From: Ramazzottius varieornatus
Lineage: Eukaryota; Tardigrada; Eutardigrada; Parachela; Ramazzottiidae
NCBI GenBank assembly: GCA_001949185.1
Contig: BDGG01000001.1
Location: forward strand, 7,030,325 to 7,094,324
Direction of reading: 5' to 3'
DNA length: 64,000 bases
Both the position numbers and the translations under genes were made by a program. This document shows, piece after piece, positions 10,827-22,267 of this stretch (the stretch's first letter is position 1; every line of letters starts with the position of its first letter). The notes beneath the pieces are model-generated. The model was given only the letters and a program-made list of their open reading frames with translations, was not told the origin of the DNA and did no database searches.

Positions 10827-12416
10827 ATGAGCAACGCGGAAGAATCGGATGTCATCGTGACCGCGGACAATCGTCAGCAAGCGAGAAGGACTCGATCGAC
10901 GTTATTTCTATCAAGTTCCTCAATGCAGCCCACAAATCTGGCTGGATATCGTTATCAACCCTCTCTGCAGACCAGTGTCAGCACTGACGAGACGGACAAT
11001 TCCGAAGATTCGAGCAATGATGAAATCGACGGGGAGATCAGCGGGAACCGACGTCGCAGAAAGCAGGATTTTGAGCCACCGACAAAGCAACAGATGATTT
11101 ACGGCCCGATATGTATTTTACTGCTAGGTATGCTACTAGCTGCTGGTAACTTGATCTTGACATTGTATCTCAATGGCTATTACGAGGATAACTCAAGCAA
11201 CCAGAATGTCTACGTTCTCCGTCCCCTCTCCACAAAACCACCGACGTACGTCTTTTTTTGCATTAAATACTACAGTGCGTTAGAAGCAGCTGTCGTATCG
11301 GTTTTGTTGTAGGGTTGGCCAAATGCTAGACCCGGAAGTGATTGAGTTCGTTGAGGAAGAAATTATCGCAGTCAACGAAAGCTACGACGTTGCTTTTCGA
11401 CATCAAGACAGTCTCACGAAAGAAGAATCGAAAAATGAAAAACAACGGGATACTGACAAAGAACCTTCAGCCAAAGATACTGATTCCAATTCGACCGATA
11501 GTCGTCATCTGCTGGTACTACCGCCTTTCTCACTTCAACCACATAATTTCTGCCACAAGGCTAATGATAGTGAATCCACACCCGGAAACCCCATTCGCCA
11601 AGAGATTTTACTGGTAATGGTTACCGATCCCGAGGATAATGCTTTACGAAACGAATTCCGCCACGTCTGGAGCAACTACCTACCAATGATTCGTGGCGAC
11701 TTGATGTTTGTACTAGCTACTCCTCAAGTTCCCGCAGTACAAGCTACGATCAAGAAAGAAGCGGAAGAACATGGGGATATGCTGCAGTTGACGACGATGA
11801 GCAGTGGTCAAGCGAGGTACTTGAAGACCCTGGCCGCCATGCAATGGACCACGCAACACTGTCCCCATGTCAAGTTCTTCGTTCGTATGAACGTTGACGT
11901 ATTGGTCCAGGTCGAGAGTCTACAGAACGTTATCGACAGGGCGGTGAACAGGGGTCTTCATCAGGTAACGATTTCCCAGAACATATCCTCTTGGCGCGAG
12001 GAACCCGAAAAAAGTGTTGATTGTAGGAGCCAGTGATCATCGGGGATGTGATTGGTGACGAACAGGACGAACTGTCGTTGGTCATTACAAAGTTTCCCAA
12101 GTTCGTATACGGTGGCTTTTACTTGGTGTCCAGCGCCGCACTGCCTCTGATGTTGCAGTCGTGTACGGTGGTGCCGCCACCTTCTCTGCTGGAAGAAATG
12201 TATCTGACGGGGTACTGCGCCGAACGCGGCCAAGTTAAGCGAATCGGCGTGACCAACTACGAAATGGAGCGCGAACTGAAGCTGTGGCGCAAAATGTTTT
12301 CATGCCTGCCGGCCCACGTTTTGAGTGTTAACAACGTCGGAAAGGAGAACGTCCTTTATTACTGGCAGAAAGCCATCAGAGCCGGCTGTTATGTGCCGTC
12401 CACATCAAGTCTGTGA
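10827..12416 (+). CDS. GT31-family (beta-1,3-galactosyltransferase-like) type II membrane protein
   Basis: Family members transfer Gal or GlcNAc in beta-1,3 linkage in the Golgi lumen. Three exons join in frame: 10827-11245, 11313-11964, 12027-12416 (486 residues, TGA). An acidic, Ser-rich cytosolic tail of about 90 residues precedes one membrane segment (about 91-115, GPICILLLGMLLAAGNLIL). A low-complexity stem with N-x-S sites follows. The catalytic region shows LRNEFRHVWSNY (family R-x-x-W motif), EAEEHGDMLQL, GQARYLKTLAAMQW, VYGGFYLVSSAALP and LLEEMYLTGYCAERG (family ED-V-TG motif). The normal K-x-DDD-V-F motif is replaced by RMNVDVLVQV, so only the last acidic residue of the metal-binding triplet remains. 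Activity is therefore uncertain; it could be an inactive or re-purposed GT31 protein. Confidence 0.85.
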
Positions 12417-15187
12417 GGAATTGGCCCAGCTTGCGGCTGTGCTTGCGAAGTTCGGAGCATCAGCTTTAAATCTGGCAAATCCCGTTGCCCGGCACGTGCT
12501 ATTTTGACCCTTTTGTTAACACGTAAAAGACTGAACCGTCGTACGGGCTTTTGTAGCCAGTAGCTCGCACCTCTGTGCTAGACCACGAACACGCTAACTT
12601 TGATTGTCCATCCGGCACTAGGATACTGCGTATGATGCTCTTGAAATTCCCTTGAGGTAAGAGGAGGCCAAAATAGACGGCAGTGAAAAAAAGGGGCCAA
12701 CGCACGAAAAAGAAATCTGGGAAGGCACCCCAAGTAGTTAAGCGCCCGCCCCAGCGCTGCTTTGGCTAGTTGAAGACAGCTAGCCGATCTCATTAACACT
12801 TGTAATACTGGGCAATTTCAAGCTGGCAGAATACCGGGGGTACAACTGAGTTTCGCAGCCTTCTAACTGGCTGGAAGCAAAATAGAGGCGTGTACAGACC
12901 AATCGCGGTTCTCCCCCATGAAGTTGCGAATGTTACTGCGCAAAACCAACGTAATGTTCCGCCAGTTGACCGGGGTACGCCAAATTATTTCATTTTATTT
13001 TTCGCTACACTTCTTTCGATTTCTTCTTGCTGCAATCTCAACAAACACCACTCTGCTTCGTTAATCTGTGCGCTGCACAAACATGAACGTTACATGAGCC
13101 ACAAACAATCATCGTTTTTCGCTCAGTCTTTCTGGGACAGGGCAATGCGTAAAATTCGTAAAATGCGTAAAAAGGCAATGCGTAAAATAGAAATCTGAAA
13201 AATTGAATTTACTTCTTGCCACCTTGGCGGCGCCACTAGTGGTAGTATCGTTCGTGACCTCATGGGCTGCGCCATATGTCAAAACACCACGAGCAACTTG
13301 CGATTTTTTGTCTAACCGCTGGACAACCGCTAGTTGGACGCTGGAGATACAATGTTGTAAAGACAGGATTGTGAGTTGTTCTAAATTATTTTCCAGCTGT
13401 AGGAAAGCTTGGCGCGTGAAGGACGACCTGGAACATGTGCTGGGAGCAGTTCGCCCTCGAACCGTGTAAAATATTTCTGATTCCGTACGTAGTGTTTAGC
13501 CAGCGGTCACCAGCTACATGTCATAGAGAACTTGCCACCACAGGCAAACGAAAAATACTGAACCGCCAAAGCTGCACAGGAAGTGATTTGCGGTCAGGTA
13601 ACCGTGCGCTGCGAAACCGAATTGTACCCCTCGTATTATGAGTGTTAAGTCAACGTAGTTCTAACAGTAGCCTACATTCAACTAAGCAAATGCACCCTGT
13701 TTCACTTCAGAGGGTGGCCGCTCCACTGCCACCTTCTCGAAAATGAATTTCATAGGCGAAGGGTACCAAAAATTCTAGAAACGTACGTTTGAATCTCCAT
13801 ATCTTCACTTGGAGGGATTCGACTAATTTCGATGTTCTCGTGTACAACAAAGATCAAGCTTCTGTTACGTTATTTTTTTAAATGAGGGAATTTCATTGGT
13901 TATCATTTTCAAGTTCGAGAAATTTAAGCAAACAAAAAGAAGCCTTGAAGATTTCTTGCAGATCATAAAAATTAAGAGTTTCTGCCCACCAACGAAAATG
14001 CATGTCAAACACAACGTAAACGTCGTTGTTTTAAGGAAATTCAACCGAAAAACGGTAGAATCCAGTGCTATTTTGATGATTGTAATAGATAATTGAAAAT
14101 GGCCGAAAACCGGCTCTTTTAAATTTTACTATCATAATCAAAATTGCCAAACCCAGCCGACGGATTTTACTATATAGTGAAATATAGTAAAATTGGCTGG
14201 ATGTTGGAATAGTTAGATAATTAAAATTAGGCCAAACTGCAATTGAAATGGGACTGAAATGCGGAAAGGGGGTTGAAACTGCGCAATCGGTGGTATTTTC
14301 TGCATTATTTCTACTGTTTGACATTAGGCAATATCCGCGAAACGTATCCTAGATACTGGGTACAAGCTCAGTTTGCGCACCGGGTTATGGAAAACGAGCT
14401 GCGCACCACATAGTTTTGTTTTCGCGCACCGCGAATTGTGCGTTTTGTTATGCGTCGGTGCATTGATTCAACGACTGAAGAGCTAACAGTGCGCTAGCAC
14501 GGCGTGAAACGTGCCAGTTTCCATCGCCCCGCAATCAAAATAATAAAAATTGCTGCTGCTAACATAAGTAAAATCAATAGATGATAGACAACTCTACGAG
14601 AACCGTTTCTCGCAATCAAAATTATGAAGCCTGGTAGAATTTTAATGGTCGTAATAGGAAATAAAATTCCAAAAGTCATAGTAAATTAACACTGGTAGAA
14701 TCCGGCCGGAAAATGCAAAAAAAACCGAATTTACTACTGTTTTCTAGCCCCCAACAGTATATTGCGATGAACGGTGCTCACTTTTTCAAAACTGCAACTG
14801 CATTGCAACTGCATTTTCTCACCATTTCGGCCAATGCAACTGTACTGCATTGGATTAAAATGCAGTGCAGTGCAGAACGTGCTGCATGTTGCAGGGCTCA
14901 ACAGCAGACTCGCCGCCGAAGGATCAAAACTTCCGTAGGTCTTGACACCAACTGGAAAGAAAAAGTACGACCTTCCATGTTTCGATACTCTGTCCGCTCG
15001 AGATCTTCGGCTTTGTTGGCTGTTACTTTTGCAGTTGTGTTTTTATATGGTTGTTGACAAATGTGCACGGCTTCGATTAGGAGCATCTCGCAATGGAGAA
15101 GGTCTTTTGGACGTGTTGAGAGAAGTACGTGGGGCTTTGCGTTTTTCGTTCATGGCGGATGACGGTAAGTTGTAAGTCTGGACAAGA
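12417..15187. other. Long intergenic stretch, no gene recognised
   Basis: Only uncharacteristic ORFs. Short GTAAAA(T/A)-type units repeat at about 13146-13195. AT-rich patches at 14040-14230 and 14560-14720 share TGGTAGAATCC and ATTTTACTAT words, which suggests decayed repeat copies. The segment 14770-14905 is packed with TGCAGT/ACTGCA words. Confidence 0.45.
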
Positions 15188-15866
15188 CGCACGACTAGTG
15201 CTGGGATAAATATGATATATCGTGTCTTATCGAAATACATCACATCACAGTTATTCGATATGACAAAAATATCATATCGAAATATCGATATGGACGCAAT
15301 ATCGCTGATCGGAATATGATAGATGACAATATCATATCGCGGTATATCGATATATCAAAGATATATCGATAAATCGCAAACCGGCACTTGAGAATCGGAA
15401 CTTCTGAAGTCAATACTCCGGTTCGGTACCGCGCAGGCAGCGCAGCCTCGCCAGTAATGTATCGCGCACATGCATCCAAGCTGACTTCGAAGAAGAGAAC
15501 AGCCAGCGTACGTAGGTGCGTAGCGGCAGACCTTGATAGATTGAGCAAAGAACACACTCGCGTACACGAAGACATTTGACATTTGGCATTTGTTTTGACT
15601 CAAAAGTAGTGAACGACAGCCGTTTGGTTTCCTTTTGGCTCTTTCTCGATTTCGATAGTTTTCAACATGGTACTGGCTTGATACATCGATATATCACTGC
15701 AATATAATTCGATGTATCAACAATAAAATATCAGAAACGTATCGTCGAAATATCGATAAGTGGTTGGTATCTAAAACGAAGTATAAATACTGAAAGATAT
15801 TTAGCAGAAAATATCATATCGTATTTTATCGTATTTTATCGTATTTATTCCAGCACTACGCACGAC
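15188..15866. mobile_element. hAT-type non-autonomous element (MITE) with perfect 8-bp TSD
   Basis: The element spans 15196-15858 (663 bases). CGCACGAC is duplicated exactly at 15188-15195 and 15859-15866. The left end TAGTGCTGGGATAAATATGA mirrors the right end, whose reverse complement begins TAGTGCTGGAATAAATACGA. The interior is full of ATATCGATAT and GTATTTTATC words, probably sub-terminal repeats. There is no transposase. 8-bp duplications and short TIRs are established hAT hallmarks. Confidence 0.92.
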
Positions 15867-16321
15867 ATGGACATATTGGACGATTCCAGGTTGAACAGGT
15901 GTACTAGACAATCGGAATGAACATGGCGTCTGGTTTAAGTACTAGCATCCCTTCCACTCTAGACAACCTTGATTGTGAAGAGTCTTGTTCTGTTCAGTGA
16001 TGAGCTGCTAAAAGGGGCCTCCACTTGCTCATGGCCTGCCAAAACCGCAAGCCGTCGTAGACAGCGTTTGATTAGTCATTATCAAGCAGTTGGTAACGTG
16101 TACGTGGTGTAGACTTCCACACACAGACACCCGGATCAAAATATGTCACTCACGCTTTTTGCAGCCCAGCGGTTGCTTGTGTTTGGCGAGACGGTTTTCT
16201 TTTGTTGCTCGGATTCCTTGATTGAATGAAGAGCTCATCTTGAGTTTCTTCAGTAGATTACATCACATTACGTACTGTATGTCATCAACGTGTAACGTAC
16301 CAGATCGGTCCTACCTATTTT
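15867..16321. other. Spacer between two hAT-type elements
   Basis: No gene or clear repeat seen in this 455-base interval. Confidence 0.4.
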
Positions 16322-17212
16322 GCTAGCGGTAGTGATGTTGGCATATATGAGTATTATATTAAATTAGAACCTATTAGATGCAAAAAGCATCAAATATATC
16401 GTATTAACATTTATTGGATGCCTCGACCGAGGTGGAATATTTATTAGTATTAGATTAGATAAAAGCCAGAGCTAGTGTTATCATATTAAAATCGAGCCGT
16501 AGGGCGCTCCATATTAGAATTATCAAAATGCCGGTTTTGGCTTCAGTTGATTAAAGTGAAGCTTGATTTGCGTCCGCAATAAGCGTGAAACTGTGCGCAG
16601 TGTGCTTCGTGCCAGTAGATTTTACGCATTAACCACCTGCGCGTGTGTTACACTCACGAACGTTCGAATGTGGTGACTTGATTGAAGCAGCTGATCTGAT
16701 TGGCAAGTGCAGGACTACGATTTCGGGGACTCAGTTGCATACCCGCCAATCGCGCTGTAAAGAATGCATTTCAGCGCGATTCTGCAATGCGTTTGCAGAA
16801 TCGCGCTTGAAAGAACGGCTTGAAAGAAAAGAATTCTTCAAACACCAGACAGAAGAGATAACAGCCGCTAAAACTGCTATTATTTTAGGACGGTTCCTTG
16901 GTAGTACTTTTAACTGATAATTCATGACCTTTTTATTGCTGGATCTGGATAAAACTGCTTTAGTGATGAAATTGTTGAGGAAGAAAGTTATCTTTTCCCG
17001 TTGACACATGGATCTAGGAATGACAGAAATATAATAATAATAAATTATAATAAGAACCCAGCGACACAACTTAATATATCGACATTATATTAGATGCTGT
17101 GCGGTCGGGGTACATTGTATTAAGATTATATTGGAACTCTGGCAGCCCGGGCTTATTAAATTGAGATTATATTAGGTCGCGATGCCCTTATGCGAACATC
17201 ACTAGCTAGCGG
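16322..17212. mobile_element. hAT-type non-autonomous element with perfect 8-bp TSD
   Basis: The element spans 16330-17204 (875 bases) and is flanked on both sides by GCTAGCGG (16322-16329, 17205-17212). TIRs are TAGTGATGTTGGCATA on the left and, reverse-complemented, TAGTGATGTTCGCATA on the right. The interior has many TATTA(G/A)AT words. No transposase is seen; ORFs inside look random. Confidence 0.92.
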
Positions 17213-18549
17213 AACGTAATCAATACAGAGATTAAGTTGCCACTCCGGTTCACTTTGCAACTGTAGCTACGGCCTTGCTCCGCCCCTTTCGTGACGTATA
17301 ACTACATTTTTCTTTCCGGAGCTCGCCTTATTTTCGAAAAATAGCGTAATAGGAGTTAGGGATAGCTTGCATTGAGAAGCATGGCAGCTGCCCAACTATT
17401 CAGATCAAGGATCAGCTGCTGCGCTTGTCAGTGACGTTGCAGCTCATTTTAGCTACAGTCGGACTTCCATCCTGCGGTGGCAACTTAATGTCTGTAATCA
17501 ATCACTCAATCAGTGTGTTCGACGTTCCGGCAGGGACCCCTTTAGCAGCTCATGTATGGTTCTATTTAAAGCTTAGAGTACCAGGTGTTTTGTGTCGGAA
17601 TTGAGCCATGGGGTTCAAACGATCCCCAAGACTTTTAACTGGCTGAAAAGAGGGGGTGTGGCTCAAATCGTCCAGCGGCAGAATGCGTGATTCGAGTGAC
17701 ATGAAACGAGGCGGAGCTATCTTGCGCCAGCTGATCGGTTAACAGCTCGGCGTCAATGGTCAGTTTAAATTTGTTCCTGCGGTCAGCGGACTCCGCTGGT
17801 CCAGTCTGCCTACCACATGCGAGAGAGAATATATTTCTCTCCTTCACCAATTATTTAAAGAGCTTTCCACAGCTTCATAAAAATTAAGAAAATTTCCTAA
17901 GGGAAGGGGACAAAATCTTCCCCCTTCGAAGTATTTATTTCTGAAGGTTTCTGATTTGTCTGGCCAGCGGTCACTATTCTTCACCAGATGGATGAGGATT
18001 TTGCACGCAAAGCAAAAAATCTTCAGTTGATACGCTTGACATCGAGCCCGTACTCTGGTGAGAATTGCGCACTACTGGGACCGTTTGCACCCCCATGGTA
18101 CTGGCAGAAAGACTAGAGGGGATAGAGGAACGCGTACGTGCGTCACCCTAGTCTTCCAGTGATAAATTCGTTGCCAAACTAGCGACCATTAAAGGTCGAG
18201 GTCAAATGGATGACCTTGGAAGACCTTTAGCTGTTTGGACAAACCGACAGTTCGGCCATACCTGAAAGGTCGAGTGTTTTCCCATTAACTATGTATGCAG
18301 GTACATGAAGCGCCTGTGTTTATGGCGTAGGTCCGGCAAGCACCTAAATACGGCTCACTGCGGAGCTGCCACCGTAAGTAAGTATCGAACCGGTCAAGTA
18401 ACCCAAATGAAACCGACTCTCCTCAGGCGTGACCTCTGTGCATATCAGACCAATGGCGATGTTCATTACTAGTGGTAAGTGCCTCTACCGCATCCATGTT
18501 TTGCGCCTCTACGGTATATACAGCGGTTCCTCTAGCTCCTCTAATCTCT
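17213..18549. other. Intergenic, no gene recognised
   Basis: No exon with family similarity on either strand. Confidence 0.4.
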
Positions 18550-19038
18550 CTGGTACTTAATGATGAGCATTACGTTTTACATTACACTACATTTTACATT
18601 ACAATTACGCTTTTACACGACATTACAACCGCCGGGGAGTTGTAATGTGAATGCAAAATGTTATTACACGTTTTAAAAGCCGAAAATCTGTGGTATATTT
18701 GAGCGTTTTGCCGCGAAAAATCTAAACCCGGCTGACTTACGTGGGACAATTGTGAAAATCTTCTTCAATATGGCCATTTTGTAAGCTTATATCTATTGCA
18801 ACCCGTATTTTTATCTATTTCCGGGAAACGATTGCACAGAACTATGTTTTGTGCAAACGCAATAGTTATTGGTCTGACATTTCACTCGCTCCATATCACT
18901 TTTGTACGTTATAAACCACTCGGCTTGTAAAGTGTAAACTGGTGTAAAATGTAATTACAATTTTACAATTACACCATTTCACATTACAATTTACATTACA
19001 CGGACCATCTGCGTGTAATGCTCATCACTACTGGTACT
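18550..19038. mobile_element. hAT-type non-autonomous element with perfect 8-bp TSD
   Basis: The element spans 18558-19030 (473 bases) and is flanked by CTGGTACT on both sides (18550-18557, 19031-19038). TIRs are TAATGATGAGCATTAC on the left and, reverse-complemented, TAGTGATGAGCATTAC on the right. Sub-terminal ATTTTACATTACA-type repeats occur in both orientations. No coding capacity. Confidence 0.92.
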
Positions 19039-19911
19039 GGCGTTTAAACGTCGTAACGCCAACTTCGCGACGACGTTTCCACTAAGTTGTTCCTCTTTAT
19101 TTTTTGTTGAAGCCGATACAGTGTGAGGCTATTACGTAATGCTCGCAGAGCTTACTAACAAACCTTGTATGCGACTTGATACCCATGCTATCCCATGTCA
19201 AACCACTTCAGGTGGTCTAACATGGGATTTTTGGGCACGAGCTGTCGTTACGAAGCTGGTTTTGTTCGTAAGTTTGTATTTGAACCCTCCTGCTGAACTT
19301 TGCCCAGTGAAGGGCAAAGTACAACATTAGTGGAGATAAGCTGGTGAATGGAATGTGACTGAGGAGAAGCGAAAATAGGTCACAAAAGAAGGAGATAAGG
19401 CGATGGCATTGCATTCTGAGTCACAGGGAGTAATTCAATGGTTGGGAACTTGGGATACGCGCTGCCATCATCCCAGTTCCCGTTTTCTTCCCTTTTAGCC
19501 TCCCTCGGCGATAACAGTACCCGTTAGGGTGCCGCCCCGCGAATTTCGTTTACTTCCTTCCGCGGGATTGGCTTTTTCTTCCTACCAGTGCAGGTCAATA
19601 GTATCTTATGCGTTTTTGTTTCCATCGTTTCAATATGGTCTTTTTTCCGGCCCAAGAGTGATCCGAGGGACTCTCTTTCTGAGCGTTTCACTCGTCAAAC
19701 TTACAAGTCCTGAGTTCTGACCTCGACATCACCGTACCTTGACATTCGTCAAAATTGCTCTGGGTGCGCCGGCAATTAACGTTTCTCAATTACCTCTGAC
19801 TCTCTATCAAATCTGTGAATATACTTGATCGACCGACCTGCATTTCATCAATTTTCTGTGGTTTATTTGCGGATTGTGTAATGTGAAGCTCGAAAGCTTT
19901 ATTGTTCATTT
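19039..19911. other. Intergenic, upstream of the PH-like gene
   Basis: No gene seen. It contains a 39-base near-perfect inverted repeat at 19190-19228 and presumably the promoter of the gene starting at 19912. Confidence 0.4.
19190..19228. repeat. 39-base inverted repeat
   Basis: ATCCCATGT and ACATGGGAT flank ACCAC/GGTGGT inner arms around a short centre. Only two or three mismatches, so it could form a hairpin. Confidence 0.8.
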
Positions 19912-22228
19912 ATGACTATAAAAATGAGGGTACTAAGATCTACGGACAGCGCGCTTCGATCTGTTCCCAGCATCCTTACCGAACGTTGTCGCTGTACCGG
20001 CCGGGCACCTTATCCGACTGTTGTCACTTTCGAAGAAGTAGTCTCCACGAATAGGGCTCCAATTCAAGAACAATGCATGTTCGCCATCAGGAACGCTTTA
20101 TTGAGCAAAGACGAGCCATCTGCACCGGTACCGGAAAGACAGCTGTGTTTACTCGAGGCAACGATCACCGAAGTCCAAATGCTGGAAAGCGTGAAACTCG
20201 AGTCGCGGAATCTTGTGTGGCGATTACGACAAGACGGAGTGATCGAAAGGTGGGCTCCAAACGGCCAGTTCGAGCTACCTCCTCACAATTTGTCGACCAT
20301 TACACGCCTTATAATATCTCCTCGTTCGTCTCGAGTGAAATTTGTTGAATCTCTACCTTGGTTCCAACCTTGCTCTACCACGGCAGATGTATCGCCTTCG
20401 AGCTCGAATTTTCTTCATCGAAGTTTCGTATGGGCCGCGCAGTTTCAGTCGGTCAGGGAAGCCAACAAATGGTACTTTACGTGTTCAAGTATAAAACGAA
20501 GCATCGCAAGTAATGTGAGAAGTATTCCTTGGATCAGCCTGACAGCACGGCCGGCTTCGACTGTGAACCTGCAAAGCGCACGGAAGGTTACGGAGAGGAG
20601 GAGCCAGAATACAGCTTTGAGTTTTGGCAAAACCAGCGGTCATCCTGTCAACAAAATCACGAACAAACAAAGAATTTTCCATGAGAGAATGAACGGAGAG
20701 CAAGGGACAGTTGAGACCTATCACGGCGCTGGAATCTCGGAGAAAAGTTCGGCAAGGCGATACGTAGTACTCCGCGGTAGCATGGAAAAGCGTCGACCGC
20801 GGCATGTTCGAGGACTGCGGTTCGGTGTGTGGAGCCCAGTGACATGGATACTTTACAACAACGGCGTCCTCGAAGAGTTTGCGAAAGATCAGAAATGCCA
20901 CGACTTGATCAACCGGTTCGCGCTGGACGAACTCGATGTCAGGTCTACGCGACAAAAGCTCCGGAAAGACTCTTACTTGGGCGGTATACCACCCATAAGA
21001 GACATATCTTCAAAGAAGAGAGAAAACCGTTTGCTGAAGGTGGAACGAAGATTTACTGAAGGAAAGACTTACCTGTACCGGGCACCGAATAAACTAATGC
21101 AGATTCAGTGGTTGAGCGCGTTGAGCAGAGCGAGATTGAGCGGATCGGTGTTCTCGTCGGACGAGGGAGACAGCTTTTCGGGAAAGGCCAGGATACCAAG
21201 GAAGTTATCGATCATGCAAGAACGATGCCTGGCTGATATTTTTGGTGTGATAGTCCCTTTGTGGGTCAATGTGATATGGGAGCATTCGGAACCCTTCATC
21301 ATTCGCAGACGATACGAAGACCCGGTAAGCTTACGAGTTCTTAGTGGTGTGCGGGTTGAACCGGGGGACCTTTCTAGTATGCATTATGAATTCTGACTCC
21401 CGTGGTGACGTCCCAAGTATTCTGGAAAGTCTTTTATACATAGAGTCGTACTGAAGCATTTTTTGGATAACTTTTTTTGCAAATTTTCATTTTTTGCTTT
21501 GCTCGTAGAATCGGACGGTGGTAAAACAAGTGACGCCTCTGGAGGACCTGATCGTTACTCGAGCCGACACCATTACCATTCCTCTTTCCAGCAAGTCGCG
21601 ACACCTGCCTAAGAATATTCTCTACCAAGGCCATACTCACTGGACTTTCCCGCGGAAGTCCAAAAGACGATTCACGATCCAGCTCTTCGGCGGTGACAAC
21701 CCCGACGAGACCATCTGCGTTCGAGCTGCTTCACAGCAGCTCCGTGACGAATGGCTAGATATTCTACACAAGCTTCAAGAAGAGACACCTATCAACGTCG
21801 GACCATCTCTGGAAGGTGTCGCAGAGTTGTTACAAAACGTTGTGGTTGAAGAAACGCTTACGGAAGTCACCGTCACGAAAGCTTGGCAGAGTAAATCTGC
21901 CATCGAAATGCCTGTCCAAGAGAAGCTCTTCTTCTCACCGGAATGCTTGTCCCTGCCTGCTGTGAATATTCCGAGAGGTGCGTTACTGGAGGAGGACGTG
22001 ACCGAAGGCTCGTGTTCAGCCTCGCAGTCTGGACGTGGTGATGAGGAGCGGCTGTTCTTCCCCACCACACCGGAAGCCGAGCAATGGCAGAATTCTTTCT
22101 CAAATTCGGACCGAAGTAGCGGAAAAAGACGCTCTTATGGAAAGGATCTTAGTGGAATTGATCGTGAATTACTCAAAGTTGTTCCCCGGTTGTTGGATGA
22201 CAACCACTTCTCTGTTTTCTTGCTTTAG
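19912..22228 (+). CDS. Large protein with PH-like segments, family not recognised
   Basis: Exon 19912-21324 (471 codons from the first ATG; a second ATG is four codons later) joins in frame through GTAAGC...TCGTAG to exon 21509-22228. Such a long open frame is unlikely by chance. Two segments end like pleckstrin-homology domains: TYLYRAPNKLMQIQWLSAL (after SARRYVVLRGS and LYNNGVLEEF) and TICVRAASQQLRDEWLDIL (after RRFTIQLFGG). A third, FVWAAQFQSVREANKWYF, is weaker. Near the N-terminus, TFEEVVSTNRAPIQEQ recalls a KIND domain start, which is speculative. The stop at 22226-22228 lies inside a good acceptor (TTGCTTTAG). A 51-base intron 22178-22228 leading to FFFVPSEARPF and a stop at 22265-22267 is an alternative. 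Membrane-lipid or scaffold binding is inferred only from the PH likeness. Confidence 0.6.
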
Positions 22229-22267
22229 GATTTCTTTTTCGTGCCGAGCGAAGCGAGGCCCTTTTAA

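Noticed and set aside
12890-13641. Plus-strand ORFs of 68-102 codons after the GT31 gene
   Set aside because: Composition looks random (many Cys/His/Ser runs), with no family likeness and no consistent splice phase.
20073-20955. Overlapping ORFs on both strands within 19912-21324
   Set aside because: They are shorter, and the plus-strand frame from 19912 alone joins in phase to the next exon and carries PH-like motifs.
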